In this document: positions 36,065-48,116 of the stretch, piece after piece
How the letters are laid out: each line of letters opens with the position of its first letter
How positions within the stretch are numbered: position 1 is the first letter of the stretch
From: Artocarpus heterophyllus
Lineage: Eukaryota > Streptophyta > Magnoliopsida > Rosales > Moraceae
Direction: 5' to 3'
Length of the DNA stretch: 64,000 bases
Assembly (NCBI GenBank): GCA_025403435.1
Contig: CM046341.1
Span: 5,651,462 to 5,715,461 of the forward strand
Notes under the pieces: model-generated
The model's database searches: none
What the model saw: only the letters and a program-made list of their open reading frames with translations
What the model was told of the DNA's origin: nothing
Translations under genes and position numbers: made by a program

Positions 36065-36290
36065 CCGCACGACCTCCACCCCAAATCGTCGTCGCTCGTT
36101 ATCCTCACCCCTGAGTCACCGTCGCCCGCGATACCCATCCCCGTGTCGTCTTTGCCAGCAGCCCCAACCTCGGGTGGCCGTCGCTCACGAACCCCCCACC
36201 TTGGATCGCCGTCTCCTGCGAACCCCAGCCCTCACATCTCGATCGCCCACAAAACGCATCCTCGAATCGTCGTTAGCTGCGACCACCATG
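36065..36290. repeat. GC-rich degenerate 30-bp minisatellite
   Basis: Six or more degenerate units of 30 bp, each with a CC(A/C)CC start and an ATCGCCGTC-type centre (for example TTGGATCGCCGTCTCCTGCG). Because the period is a multiple of three, translation gives a 10-aa repeat (TPESPSPAIP, IPVSSLPAAP, HLGSPSPANP). The 158-aa frame at 35894-36370 is a by-product of this. Flanking DNA at 35730-36660 looks like decayed non-autonomous element sequence. Confidence 0.65.
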
Positions 36291-36479
36291 TCGAAACTCT
36301 ATCACGCTTGAACCCAACGCCACCGTTTTCCATGACCACTCGAAGAATAAAGAACCAGGAGAAAAAATGAAGAGAAAAGATAAAGAATAATTAAAAAAAC
36401 CTGATTAGGAAAAAAGTTTTATTTCATTTTATTATACTAGTTTTAAATTTTGTATAAACTAAAACGTAATTATAGGATT

Positions 36480-37180
36480 AGTATTTCTAATTAGAATGAT
36501 TAGTTATTCAAGTTTAAAGATATATATTGTTGCATAAAAAAATTGATTTTTCAAGTGTTTAATCTCAAGTGTTGCCAAACACAAGACATGATTTAATATA
36601 ATTTAATCTAATCTAATCCTAGCCTTCTAGTCCTACCTAATCTGACCTATTAAATAGGTATTATTATAACACAATACAATACAATATTTGCTGCATGACA
36701 TATTGTATAAGGGGTCAAAATAACAATTTTAAAGCATGAGGGGTTAAAATGTAATTTTTCAAAAGCTATGGGATCACAATATAGTTTTATCAAAATTAAG
36801 GGACCAAAATACAAATTTTTAGAAATATGGGGCCAAAAATATTTTTTAAAAAAATGAGGCCAAAATAATTCATAAAAAGTTAAGGGACTAAAAGTAATTT
36901 TAAAAAATATAAATTGTCTTTCAAATTTTAAAAAATTATAGGTTCCGACACAATCTTGTATTGGCCTAATCCCAAACATGTGTTAAATCCAACTTCTACA
37001 AAAGCCATAGACCAATATAAAATAATAAAAAACAATACACCGAAAATAAGTCTCATTCTATAATACGACATATATCATATTAATTTACCATCGTATTAGC
37101 TTATATAATACAATGATCATATCAAATATTGAATTAGTGTAGTATTATACAATACAATATACTAAATACAGCCTTAATGT
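36480..37180. other. Decayed repeat DNA with AATACAATAC-rich ends
   Basis: Phrases such as TTTAATCTAATCTAATCCTA and ACAATACAATATACTAAATA are typical of non-autonomous plant elements. The terminal structure could not be settled. No gene. Confidence 0.3.
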
Positions 37181-37601
37181 ATACATTTGATGAGCAAAAA
37201 CCCACAGTTTGAAAAAAACTTTGAGATAAAAAACCAAAAGTTTGAATAAAATTAAAAATAAAAAACGTAAACAACCCAAAACTAACTAAAAAAGGTAAAC
37301 AACCCAAAATTAAACCCTTGGCCTTCTTTTTTTTGCGCATTTCTCATTTGATAATTTGCCCATTAAAAAAAAAAAACCATGCAAATAGTGAAATAAAAAA
37401 GAGTTTCATGAATTTCAAGATCCATGATCTTAAGTCAGGTCTAGCTATAGCTAGAAACAACAAGGCTGGCCTGAAAGACACTTCTAAGGCAACCAAAATA
37501 TGTAGTATAGGACAGGTGGCCAATGTGGGAATAGATCCTTGTAGGAGACTCCTATAAGAAAGCTCAATTTTCCTTAAAACACAAGAGGTGTCCCAAAATA
37601 G

Positions 37602-37602
<1 letters not shown>

Positions 37603-37643
<41 letters not shown>
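37603..37643. repeat. (AT)n microsatellite
   Basis: About 20 uninterrupted AT units. Confidence 0.95.
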
Positions 37644-37645
<2 letters not shown>

Positions 37646-38126
37646 CAATTAAATAAAAATTTATGACTAGCTACCTCCAATATTTTCATATGTGCATAAA
37701 TAGTAAAAACCCAAGAATATGGTTTGAGAAGCAAGGAATGTGAATAAACAAACGAAGGATAATATGAAGCAATTACAAGAACTTTTGTGAAAGTGTGAGA
37801 AGCACAGCTGATTGGTGAGATGTGCCTCCTTCTGTTGTAAGATATAAAAGGGAAAAGAAGGGAGAGGGGGTTTGACAAAGACACTGTACCAAAGAGCAAA
37901 ATGTGATACTCATGATTGGCCACACTAAGCAAAAATAAAAAATAAAATAATAAATGTCTTTCAAAAAATAGTGACCTTATAACTTCACCCTTTGTCTAAG
38001 CGAAACCAGCAGCAAACAAATCTCTCCCCCATATTGTACCTAATATTTCTCTTCTTTCTTCTTGTTCTTCCTCTTATTATTATTACTACTATTTCCTTTC
38101 ACATATGGTGCCATTTTCTTACCTAC

Positions 38127-38591
38127 ATGAGAGCAGCCACACCCATTAGTACTTCTTCAAATGGGGTGGCTTCAATCCCTCTTCTCTCCATTGAAGAAGC
38201 TTTGGTTTCGTCTCCACTCCACTCAAAAGAAAAGTACGTATAAATAATGTCCCTTTTTTTAAAATTTTTGCAGATTATTATGCTTGTTTTTGTGTCCACA
38301 TTAGGATAGTTTTTGAACTATTTTCTCATCAAGCTCTTTCAATGAATTCTCATACAATATGCTAATTAATCTGCATTGTTTTCTATTCGCATTTGATCAT
38401 GTTCTTGCGTCTTTTAACATTACTTTTTTAAATCATGTTCTTTTTTCGTTTTTTTTTTTAATGAATGATTAGGCAGAGGGATTTATATTCTATACGAAGA
38501 TGTCAAGTCCTGCCCATATGAGGATGTTCATGTTCTATGGTCAATACTAGTGGAGTCACATTCACCTTCTTCTTTGCCGACAAAAGTGTGA
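38127..38591 (+). CDS. Small two-exon gene, unknown function, 73 aa
   Basis: Exon 1 runs from ATG 38127 to 38233 (donor AAAA|GTACGT). Exon 2 runs from 38477 (acceptor TTAGGCAG|AGGG, after a T-rich tract) to TGA 38589-38591. The spliced frame is 222 nt and encodes a 73-aa acidic protein with a Ser/Thr-rich N terminus (MRAATPIST), then LLSIEEALVSSP. An internally repeated YEDV motif follows (LYEDVKSCPYEDVHVLW), then SILVESHSP. The motif-dense second half and clean splice signals suggest a real gene, but I cannot name its family. The same frame is open upstream of ATG 38127 and would encode a hydrophobic stretch, but it has no earlier ATG. Other acceptors would change the frame and truncate the protein. 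Confidence 0.5.
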
Positions 38592-38669
38592 AGGCAGCTT
38601 CTTACGCAGGGACCACGCCATATGAGAGATTCTCTGCCATGTACATAGAAAAATTATTTATACACACAC

Positions 38670-38670
<1 letters not shown>

Positions 38671-38713
<43 letters not shown>

Positions 38714-38714
38714 T
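38671..38714. repeat. (TA)n(CA)n compound microsatellite
   Basis: About 12 TA units followed by about nine CA units, just after the small two-exon gene. Confidence 0.9.
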
Positions 38715-40391
38715 CATATATAATATATACACTAGTATAACACGTTTTTATCCTCACTTTTCTTTTTCCCTTCTCGAGTTACCTTGTGATTTGAGGTCTG
38801 CTTTAGAATAATATTTTGCTTTTTTTCACTTATTTTTATTACTATGTTGAGTTATATTAGAGTGTAATATATTGCTCCAAAACTTTAAAGAATCTTTCCC
38901 TCACATAAATAATCAAGTGTGAATGAAGCTTTAATGAAAAAAAGCAGAGAAATGTCTTCACATCGGTGCAATTTATCAATCCCATATTTAAATATGGCCT
39001 CTTATTCGTTGCTCGGTCTCTTTCAGCAGTTGTGTTGGCAGTTTTGTCATTTGACTTGGCTCTTTTTTTTCCTTTCTTTTGAATAAAATAATCCTCAGGG
39101 GCTTTGTTGATAATTTCCTTCAAATAGGGAGAGTGGTTGAAATGGGACACGTGACTGCCAAAGAATAGATTGGACAACCAACATGACTTTCATATGTTAT
39201 AAACAAGTATTTTTCTTCTAAGAACTTCAAGCAATCATTAATAATTTGTCTCTCTACAAGAAAGCAACATTAAATAATTGATGTGGCTCCTTGAGTTAGG
39301 TTGTTGAAGGCCCAATTAGAATTTCATGGGGAATACTAATTATGCCATAGACAAAAAGGCAAATGATACATGTCTTTGGGTTTATATTTGCATGTATGTA
39401 TAATATTTTCATATTGAGGATAAGAGTAGTCAAAGGCGGAACCATATGGGGACAACGGCTACCTTTCCTAACCTTTTATTTTCCTATAATTTTATACATA
39501 AAATTTTATAAAAATTGTATCCCGCCCATTCTTAAATTACATTTCATAATGTTAAAATCAATTTTGCCTCTCATCTTATTAGTTCAACCACATTTTCGCC
39601 CCCAACTCATTAATTTTTCTAACTCTGCCGGTGACAGCAATAGACCAGTTTCTTATACCATTTACTTCACTTAAAAGCTTTTAGCCAATTCGCTCTTCAA
39701 TGACAACTAAAATGTATTTCCCAAGATATTCAAAATATATGTGTGTGTATGTACGTATGTATTACAAGCCTAGAACACTGCTTCACTAACGGTGCAAAAT
39801 TGCCTTTGTCCGCCTTTAGGATTCTCCTTTTTTTCCCCCCTTTTTGTCTCTATTTATGCGGAAGAACTATCATGATAAAAAGAAACAATTTTTGCAAGTG
39901 AAATTTTGTAAGGGGCAGCTGACAACCATTGTTTTTTTCAAAAGCTGAGATCGTTTCTTTGTGTTTGTATGTTCATATATTCATATGTTGAGAGCAAAAA
40001 GAAATTGATAATATATATATATATAATTGCTTATAAAATCTATACAAATCTTTTTGTATACGACCAACATCCTAATAATTGCACGTTCATGTCATGGTGT
40101 ACGTCAATCAGATACATACTTGAGTGAAACTTTGTCATGCACAAGCACAACGGACTTCTCACCAGCAACAAAAATCTAAAGAGACTTGAGGACAATTTTA
40201 AGCGGATGCAACTCACCATTATTAAATGTGTCACTATCAAATTCATTGATAGATCAATAGCGGCATCTTACAGAAAATAACTTTTACATCGAATCATGAA
40301 ATATGCCAGGGAACCAAATGATTTTCCTCAAATAGCCCCTTTAACTAGTTCCAAGCAATGTTGCATAAAGAATATTTGAACCTTATGGCCT
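38715..40391. other. Intergenic DNA between the small gene and the SurE gene
   Basis: No supported gene. The part near 40250-40391 should hold the 3'UTR of the minus-strand SurE gene. Confidence 0.5.
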
Positions 40392-43300
40392 TCACAAGGC
40401 AGACGAGGAGAAGCGTTCCGCTGTTCTTGGCAGCCAGTCTTCAAAGAAGGCATGGCAATCTATCTCAGCGCGAGAGATGGCACCAAGGGGAGTGACAGTA
40501 ATCTGCAAATGATATCACAAAGACGATGTTAATCAATAGCCATAGACTACTCTTAAGTTAGAAGGATTGAATAGAAGCAGTACAAAGATACTCACATATC
40601 CCTCCCGCATCGAGCGGTGATCTGTACCCTCATCGTGATCCACATCGGCCCCCGTAACCTATAGAGGAAGAAATAGAGTATTCTTTAAAAAATTTTGAGG
40701 AGAAAAGGCAGCAAAGTATTCACTAAAATATGAGGGCAAATGAGGCTTCAAATTGTTTCGTATCTGTTATCCACAAAAAAGTACTTGTTTGTCTTTAGTC
40801 AAGATAAATACTGAATCAAAATGATAAAGAAGCAAGAGTCGGCTGTTTAACAAGCCATGCTCTCTAGAACTCAAAGAACAGAAAATCAGCCAATAATTTC
40901 AATATAAGCAAGATTGCCATGGACAAAACAACAGTTCGAAAATATAATAAACCAAAAAATGAAACATGATTTGAAAAAAAAAAAAAAAAAAGAAAGAAAG
41001 AAAGAAAGCAAGCAAGAATAAAATACAATGAAGCAAGCCAAAAAATACAAGACAATATACATCAGAGTTGCGGGGACTAAAATGAAAAAAGGACCCACTT
41101 CTCTCTGGAACAATCGATGGTCTGCTGAAACAGCTTGTGCATCGGTTTCGGCAGAACCGGCTGGATCCGTTTCCATCGTCATTGTTGACAGCATTTTGCC
41201 CCCACGCATATCAGAACTAACTTCCTTCCATCCCATTTTGAAAATACTTTTGCCTTGCTTGGTTAATTTATATCCCTTTCAAGGTACAAGAGACCACAAA
41301 AATCAATATCAAAAGCAGATCCAAAATGAGTGCAAACCAAATGATCATCAATCTGGCAGTGAATGCTGGAGAAGTCTTGCTAGAAATCGAAATATGTACA
41401 CATATTAACCAACTAGGAAGATCAAAGTTTCGAGAAGCATATTGTTTCTGACATTATAATAACATAATGATATTTACCTTATGGTTAGCAATATTTGTCG
41501 GCAGATCTATATTCAAAAAACATCTCTGCGGATAAGTTTGTTTCTTGACTTCCACCAATATTGCATCAATGATCGGTAAGCAAGCTTTGGCAGAGAGTGT
41601 GTAGTCACTAATTTGGCTCTTACCTGCAACCCTGCAAGTCCAGGACATACAAAAATCTTGTTATCCTCTTTCCTAGTCAAAACAAGATTAGGAATAACAA
41701 CTGTGACAAAACATGTGAATCCAACTATATAACATACAGCAAAAAAATTATAGTATTTTACTACAAAAGAAGAACTTCTGTGGAGCAGAAATATCACCCT
41801 CTAAAATCCACACATACCAGTCATAAGATACAGAGATAGAAGGTATGCCATTAAAAAAACCCTCCCGAGCTCCGCCAACTGTGCCAGAGTAAACACTACA
41901 ATTTAACAAAGGAGCCAGTCATCATTTGACAATAACAAAGATCAAACCAGCCAACTAATTAAAATCCTAATCTACTAGCCACTTAAACCGCTAGAATGCC
42001 TACAAACTCAACTTATCAAGTGTATTTTTATGTCAAAAAATAAATACCTAGCCTCAAAGTTTGAGAAAAGATAAATAATCACCCAAGTGCATTTGTTTAA
42101 AATCTATGACAATTAATTAGTCTACTCTTCCATATCATATTATCTTTAGGCTAATCTGTTCAAAAGCACCTTTTAAACAGAATTAGGTTTAAACAGGCAA
42201 AGCTGATCAATATCAATACATATACAAATTCTAAAGTGCCATTACACAGAGGGTGAGTTTGCATGGAAGAACAAGAGAAAAGAAAGAGTGATTCACTTTC
42301 CTGTCTAGTCACATGTTTACATACAAAATCAATAATGAGAGTCTATAGGACTCTACATAACATAAAAAATGAGGAAAGGGAATGTTAATCCCTGCACCCC
42401 TTAGTATTCATTCCTAGTTTAAGGGAATAATACCAAAATCACTTATATATCCTTAATAAGTTCACGTGTATAAGCCTATTATTATTAATATACAAAAGAA
42501 CATTGTAATAATGACATTGATCAGATTACTATTTCTAAGTTCAAAACACTAGAAGGGTTTTGGATTGTCACTGCACCATCTCATAGGCAAGTAAACACTA
42601 AACACTATAAAGTGAATCAATGATGCTTGCTCTTATTTCTTTACTTTCCTTTCCAATTCCATTACCTTTCGTATTAAATTCCTTTATTGCTTGGTAAATG
42701 CACTCTACGTGAATAAGATTAGCTGCCTTAGTTCAATCTTAGCAGGAAATGACTACTTCCACTGGTCTTCCAATTCATTTCAGTTGCAAGTAAAACCAGT
42801 AGGCTGTGGGTATCTCAGCTCAGAATCCAGAGACAAAAGCATAAATACTATACAAAGAGCTTAAAAGATCAAATATTACGCACACATGATATCCGCAGTT
42901 GCTACCCATGTTTATGCCACTGATTACCTGTGTGTAGATTCAAGCATATACCACTAGTGAGTACAAAAGTACAATTAGCTTCTCTGCCAATGAATAAGAA
43001 AAGACCTTATTTGTATGTAAAAGTGATTGTAAAGAACTAAAGACCAAATTTTTCAAACAACAAGAAATATACCAGATCAGGAACTGAAGAAAACAGTGCT
43101 TTGGAAATCCCAAGAGATGCACAATCTGCCGGAGTTCCTGCAAAGTAGGTGAAAACATTTCAACATTCCCATACCCTTTTAATTGAAAAACATCAAAAAA
43201 AAAAAGAGGATTAAGGGAAAAAAAAAAAAAACCAGAAACTGCAAATGCTGTGGCTCCTGGAATATCTGCTTGCCTGACGGCAATAGGATGTCTCCAAGTG

Positions 43301-43981
43301 ATGCTATGACTAACAGCCGACTTTTCCCTGTAAACCATATGAATAATTAGACTTCCTAATTCTATACTACTGTTGCAATAAAATCGCAAAGGTAAAGGGG
43401 GAAAAAAAACGAACAAGCACAAAATCTATAATAGTTCAATTTTAATATAAAAGTTACATTCACTATGATAAAAAAAAAAAAAATTACAAGGGAAATTGTA
43501 CACCTCCCAGTCTCACTGAGTTTTCTCTAATTTCTCCAATTAATTCTAAATGCCGAAACTACAACAAGAAATAATTAGCCTCCGCAACTTAAACAAGCCA
43601 TTTCAATTCATTTCCACATAAAAAAAAGCTCTTTCATTTTCCATTTTTATTCCACAAAAAAAAAAAATGTTCGTTCTGGCTAATCAACTATCAATCAAAC
43701 ACACAGAAAGAAAGAAAGAAAGGAATGCTCCGCCACAAAAAATCACGCAACAAACGACGATTTTCCAAGAACAGAAAAAAAAAATCTCTGACTAGAACAG
43801 AATCTGATGAAAGATGAAAAATTGAATCAACGTACGAGTCAGGAGCACAAACTTGGACAATGTAGCGACCGGCGGCGACGAGGACCTGGACCAGGGCTCG
43901 GAGCCCCGGGGCGTCAATTCCGTCGTCATTCGTCACCATGATCGCCGGTCTGTCGCCGGCGGCGATTCCGTCGATTTCCAT
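40392..43981 (-). CDS. SurE-type 5'/3'-nucleotidase, 9 exons, 310 aa
   Basis: Minus-strand coding exons: 43981-43836, 43327-43233, 43137-43073, 42927-42884, 41895-41818, 41631-41478, 41275-41099, 40658-40596, 40502-40392. Every intron is GT..AG and the sum is 933 nt, exactly 311 codons with TGA. The metal-binding motif [13 protein letters not shown] is at residues 15-27 (Asp19 and Asp20). Other SurE hallmarks are [41 protein letters not shown] and [14 protein letters not shown], with a C-terminal [13 protein letters not shown]. SurE proteins are metal-dependent phosphatases of nucleoside monophosphates; the plant substrate is unproven. No targeting peptide is seen. A GA-rich leader (43985-44015) precedes the start. 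A broken partial copy lies at 57115-59470. Confidence 0.93.
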
Positions 43982-44338
43982 CTCAAAGAGAGAGATTGAT
44001 GAGAGAGAGAGATTGCTGGGACTGGTATTGTTGGAAAGGGGCAGGGGTATTTTGAAAAAGTTATTTTAGATAAATAATTTTTTTTTACTGTATTTGACGT
44101 TAAAAAATATGTTTTTTAAATATTAAAATAAATTTAATTTTTTTTGATTCTGTTGAGTTTTTTTTTGTTATAGTTATTTTTATCTTTTTTTAAAAAAAAA
44201 AACTTTTTTGTCTTTTTTTTCAATTTCTTCCTTATTAATAAGAATCAAGAAGGAATTAATGCCCCGAGTGGAGAGATTCTAGTAGCACTTCTGTCCAAAA
44301 GTAACATTTTTTTTTTTTGGGTCATTTCCACTAAATGA

Positions 44339-44716
44339 GTAAAATTCATTGCTGTGTTACAACTATCCACGTTTGCCATAATATATTTTAAACTTTCAAT
44401 TTTAGCATGATAAGTCTTAAATTTTAAAATTATTGATAATTAAGATCTAATAGTTATTTTTAATTTTTATTAAGTACTTTTTTTCACGTGTTGAATTTCA
44501 TTTTTTCTTAAAATGACGAACTCTACCTCTTAAGAAAACTCACGTGTAAATTTTATGACCAAAGTTGTCTATAGATTTTAAATGATAGTTAGCTATTGGA
44601 CTACAATTGTTAATGATTTCAAAATTTAAGGTATATTTTGTCAAAACTAAAAGTTTGAGGTATATTATAAAAAAAATAAATAATTCAAAGTGTAATAGTG
44701 TAATTGACTCATTTTT
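44339..44716. mobile_element. Fold-back MITE candidate with near-duplicated flanks
   Basis: Roughly 110-bp imperfect inverted arms: TTTGCCATAATATATTTTAA on the left against the reverse complement of GGTATATTATAAAAAAAATA on the right. The flanks are ACTAAATGA (44330-44338) and ACTAATGA (44717-44724), a possible 8-9 bp target duplication of the Mutator size. No coding frame. Confidence 0.45.
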
Positions 44717-45099
44717 ACTAATGACTCTATTTGAAAATGTAGTTAAAATTACATTTTATGATTATTATTAATTTTTAGTTCAAATTTTATAAGAGGAAAA
44801 AGAAAGAAAACTCTGCAGCAATGTTGATTAAACTCATAAAATATAATTTCAACTATGTTACCACATATATCATCAATTGTCTCATATTAGCCTCTTATAT
44901 TCACTTTAAAAAGTCTAGTTACTTTGATGTTTTTGAAATATATAGTTTTGAATCTTTGTTAATAAATTATCTATTTTAGGCAGAATCTACTGCCAAAATG
45001 ACATATAAGCTTTTTTAAAAGAGATATAAAGAAGTTAAATAAAAAAATGTATCTAGATTATGCTGCGCAATTCATATCTATTCTTTCGTTTTAATTTTC

Positions 45100-45920
45100 T
45101 TTAGACTTTTAATTTTTTTTTATCATTTTATTGCTCTTAAAACTCTCACGCATTTTCATCCTACATTCAGTCAACAATCAATACTTCGTCAACGTAGGGG
45201 TTCAAAATGTATTAATGAAGTCGCAATTTGATTTAAACAATTTTTATGTATTTGTCTGGACCCAAATGGGACAAGTAAATATCGTCTAGAGTGATTGGTA
45301 GAAATTAAAGATTTGAGACCTTGCCTGAAATAATCAAACAATAGAAACATATAATCTTCAAGCTTTTGCCTACTCGTGGATCGCCCTCCTAGCTTATAGC
45401 GGAGATTTATAGCCTTGTCTGAAATTAACAGCTGCAATTGTTGATATTCCAGCCTGAGAACTTAATCTGCTGAATTGAAGTGCTAAAGAGTCACTCTCTG
45501 TTTTGTTATAAAGTTCCCTCTATTTAAGAAATTTAGAAACTCATTCTAAAACACACTGATATTTATTTCTTAGAAAACTTTTTTACAAGATAACTTCAAG
45601 TCTGCTTACAACGAAGACTGAGTTCCACGTACATAGAACTCTTGTTGATAAGATTACAATACACGCAGACCAATTACAACATGAAGCAAAAGATAAGATA
45701 AGGTTGACTCAAAAGATAAGATAAGACTGACTCAATACGCAATAAAGCTAAAGATAAGGTACACGTATTATTAGTAGTAAGGTTCGAGGGGAATCACTTT
45801 TCCTTGTGGCTGATTCAGACTTCAGATGGTGTTGTCGGGAACTTCTGCTTTAGTCTGTATCATAGGTGAGGTTAGTAAGTGACCATTGTGATTAATTGAG
45901 TTCTATTGTGTTTGCTTATT
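45100..45920. other. Unclassified intergenic DNA
   Basis: Less AT-rich than its surroundings, with repeated AAGATAAGATAAG phrases (45690-45760). No frame with recognisable domains. Possibly a decayed element. Confidence 0.3.
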
Positions 45921-45929
45921 GTTAGGCTT

Positions 45930-46090
45930 CTTTTAATAACGTTGTTTCAACTATATAGTTCTAATTATTACAGTATAAAACTCTCATATGTTATAATGTA
46001 AAAAAAAATAGATTACAGTATAAAGCTTTCATTTGCTATCATGAATTCATTTTAACTTTTGGTTTTAATTGGGTTGGCAAACGCATTCAC
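45930..46090 (-). mobile_element. MITE family A, copy 8
   Basis: Units ACAGTATAAAACTCTCATAT and ACAGTATAAAGCTTTCATTT are reverse cores about 55 bp apart. The terminal repeats are decayed. Confidence 0.6.
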
Positions 46091-46574
46091 AGTGACTATT
46101 GGATGATTTGAGGTTTGTGAAGCATGCATTGCTCATAGCGTAATGGATACAAGGTTTCCAACAACCAAAAATAGATACAAGGTTTCAAATGGAAAAGCGA
46201 CACAACTATTCAAACAACATGTAAATTCAACAAAAATATTGACGAGATCTAGAAGAATAACCTATTATAAATACAGTATTTTCTTTATCATATTGTACCG
46301 AAAAATTATCTAGTGAGATTATATCTGTTCTTCTGAAAAATCAAGGTCAGAATTCCTAATTTTATATTCAATTTCCTGATTCTTTTGGTTTCCATAGGTG
46401 CAAGCACGTGTTATTTTTCAATGATTGAAATCACTAGTGATGCAATCTAAGAGCCGGTTTGGTTTTAAGCTACTTCTAGTTTATTTTATCTGAAAATTGC
46501 TTAAGATAAACAAAATGCTAAATAATGATACAAAGACATTTTTTTTTCTAAAAAATTATCTATTAAATTATTGA

Positions 46575-47050
46575 GGTTAATTATATGACTATACTTTCTA
46601 GATTTAATTATTTATCAATTTATACTCTGTTTTAAAAAACTACAAAAGTATCTTTTAGATTTAAAAGCTTGTTTTAATTTTATCCCTCGTAGATTTTTTT
46701 AGACAAAAAGATGAAGATAAAACAACCGAATTTGTTTCTAAAATATATTTTCTTTATTGAGAAATTTTTTTTAACAATATCCCAACATTCAAAAAAGCCA
46801 TAAAACTTAAGATGTTTTTTTTTAAAAAAAAAATTGATGCTTTGTTTGAGAAGTTTTATGTTTTTAAATCTATAAGACATTTTTAAAAATTATTTAAAGG
46901 TAATTATGTCGTTTCGTCTACTTTTTTCCTTTTATAAGGATAAAATTGAAATAATGTTTTTAAACATAAAAGATACTTTTGTAGCTTGTAAAAACAAAAA
47001 AATAGATTAAAAATAGTTAAAACTATAAAGTTTAATTATATAATTAACCC
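46575..47050. mobile_element. Fold-back MITE candidate
   Basis: The left end GGTTAATTATATGACTATAC and the reverse complement of the right end (GGGTTAATTATATAATTAAA) form a clear terminal inverted repeat. The flanks TAAATTATTG and TAAATTGCTG match at 8 of 10 bases and may be a target duplication. No gene inside. Confidence 0.5.
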
Positions 47051-47374
47051 TAAATTGCTGTGTTTAACCTAATGCCATTGGAAAAGCTAATTAACAATAG
47101 ACGTCACCAATCACAAGTCATTAAAAATGACATTTTAAATGGGAATACGTTATCAACTCATTTGTTGCAATGGAACATTCTATGCGCCATCATCACCATA
47201 TGCTGTTCAGAACAAGAATTTGGATTATGGGGAATCCATTATCTATATCATGTTTATATTTTTTGAACAAAAGTGCAATTTATTTTATTCTCCTTCAGTG
47301 GACAAAAAATGACAATGCAACTACAAATAAATGTTCCGCATAACCAAATGATGACCAAGAAACCCAACTTTTTA

Positions 47375-47500
47375 TAAGGTGTTTAGAATGACGGTGGGAA
47401 CCATTTTTATTGTAGCATGTGAAAGTTTTATACTGTAGCATCTTTTTTTATTATTATTGTAATAGGTAAGAGTTTTATATTATTTATAATTAAATTTGTT
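47375..47500 (+). mobile_element. MITE family A, copy 9
   Basis: It starts TAAGGTGTTTAGAATGACGG with GTGGGAACCA, as in copy 1. The cores are GTAGCATGTGAAAGTTTTAT and GTAATAGGTAAGAGTTTTAT. The right end is unclear. Confidence 0.65.
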
Positions 47501-48116
47501 GTGGTAACTTAATGAGATCGGGCAGATCGAGAGAGGGCACCAAGACGAGTCAAAGTAATCTGAAAATAAAGTGTATATATATATATATATCTCTTGGAGC
47601 CTTCTTATCAGTGTCATCATCTCATCATCATTAGCTGGAAGACTTATCATCTACAAAAGAGTGTAACTAGATTACTCCTTAAATTTATTAACCAAAAAAA
47701 AAAACAAAAGGAATAATATTCTCCATTAGTAACACGATTACTAATAGTAATAAGGTAATCGGTAATATTGATCACCATAGAACATACTTGTGTACCCCTT
47801 TGGTAATGATGAACGATCACTCATCATTAGTGATGAATAAATGCTTGAATAAAGCAAACCGTAATAGTTATTAATTTGCTTGTTACGGTCTTTTTTAAAA
47901 AAAATTTTATGGTTAAATGTGTTTAAATTTGTTAAAAATAAAAATTTGATTATGATTCCTCGCAATATTTTTTGTTTCTTTTTGCAAAAGCATTCTTAGT
48001 AAGACAATTTAAAATATTTAGTTTGTCCCTCTTATCAATAGATATCTTTGATGAGATGTTTCCAAGGATATTTGTTGGGAAAGTGGGAGAGCTCTAGTAG
48101 ATTGTGAGCTTATTGT

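Noticed and set aside
35894..36370. A 158-aa proline/serine-rich protein
   Set aside because: Its 10-aa periodicity comes from the 30-bp minisatellite, and more than one plus-strand frame is open. No domain is visible.
37992..38126. An N-terminal membrane segment on the small two-exon gene
   Set aside because: The upstream part of that frame has no ATG; its first codon is TTG. The first ATG is at 38127.
40886..41236. A 116-aa frame read as an independent gene
   Set aside because: Its N-terminal half is exon 7 of the SurE gene (41275-41099). The rest is translated intron.
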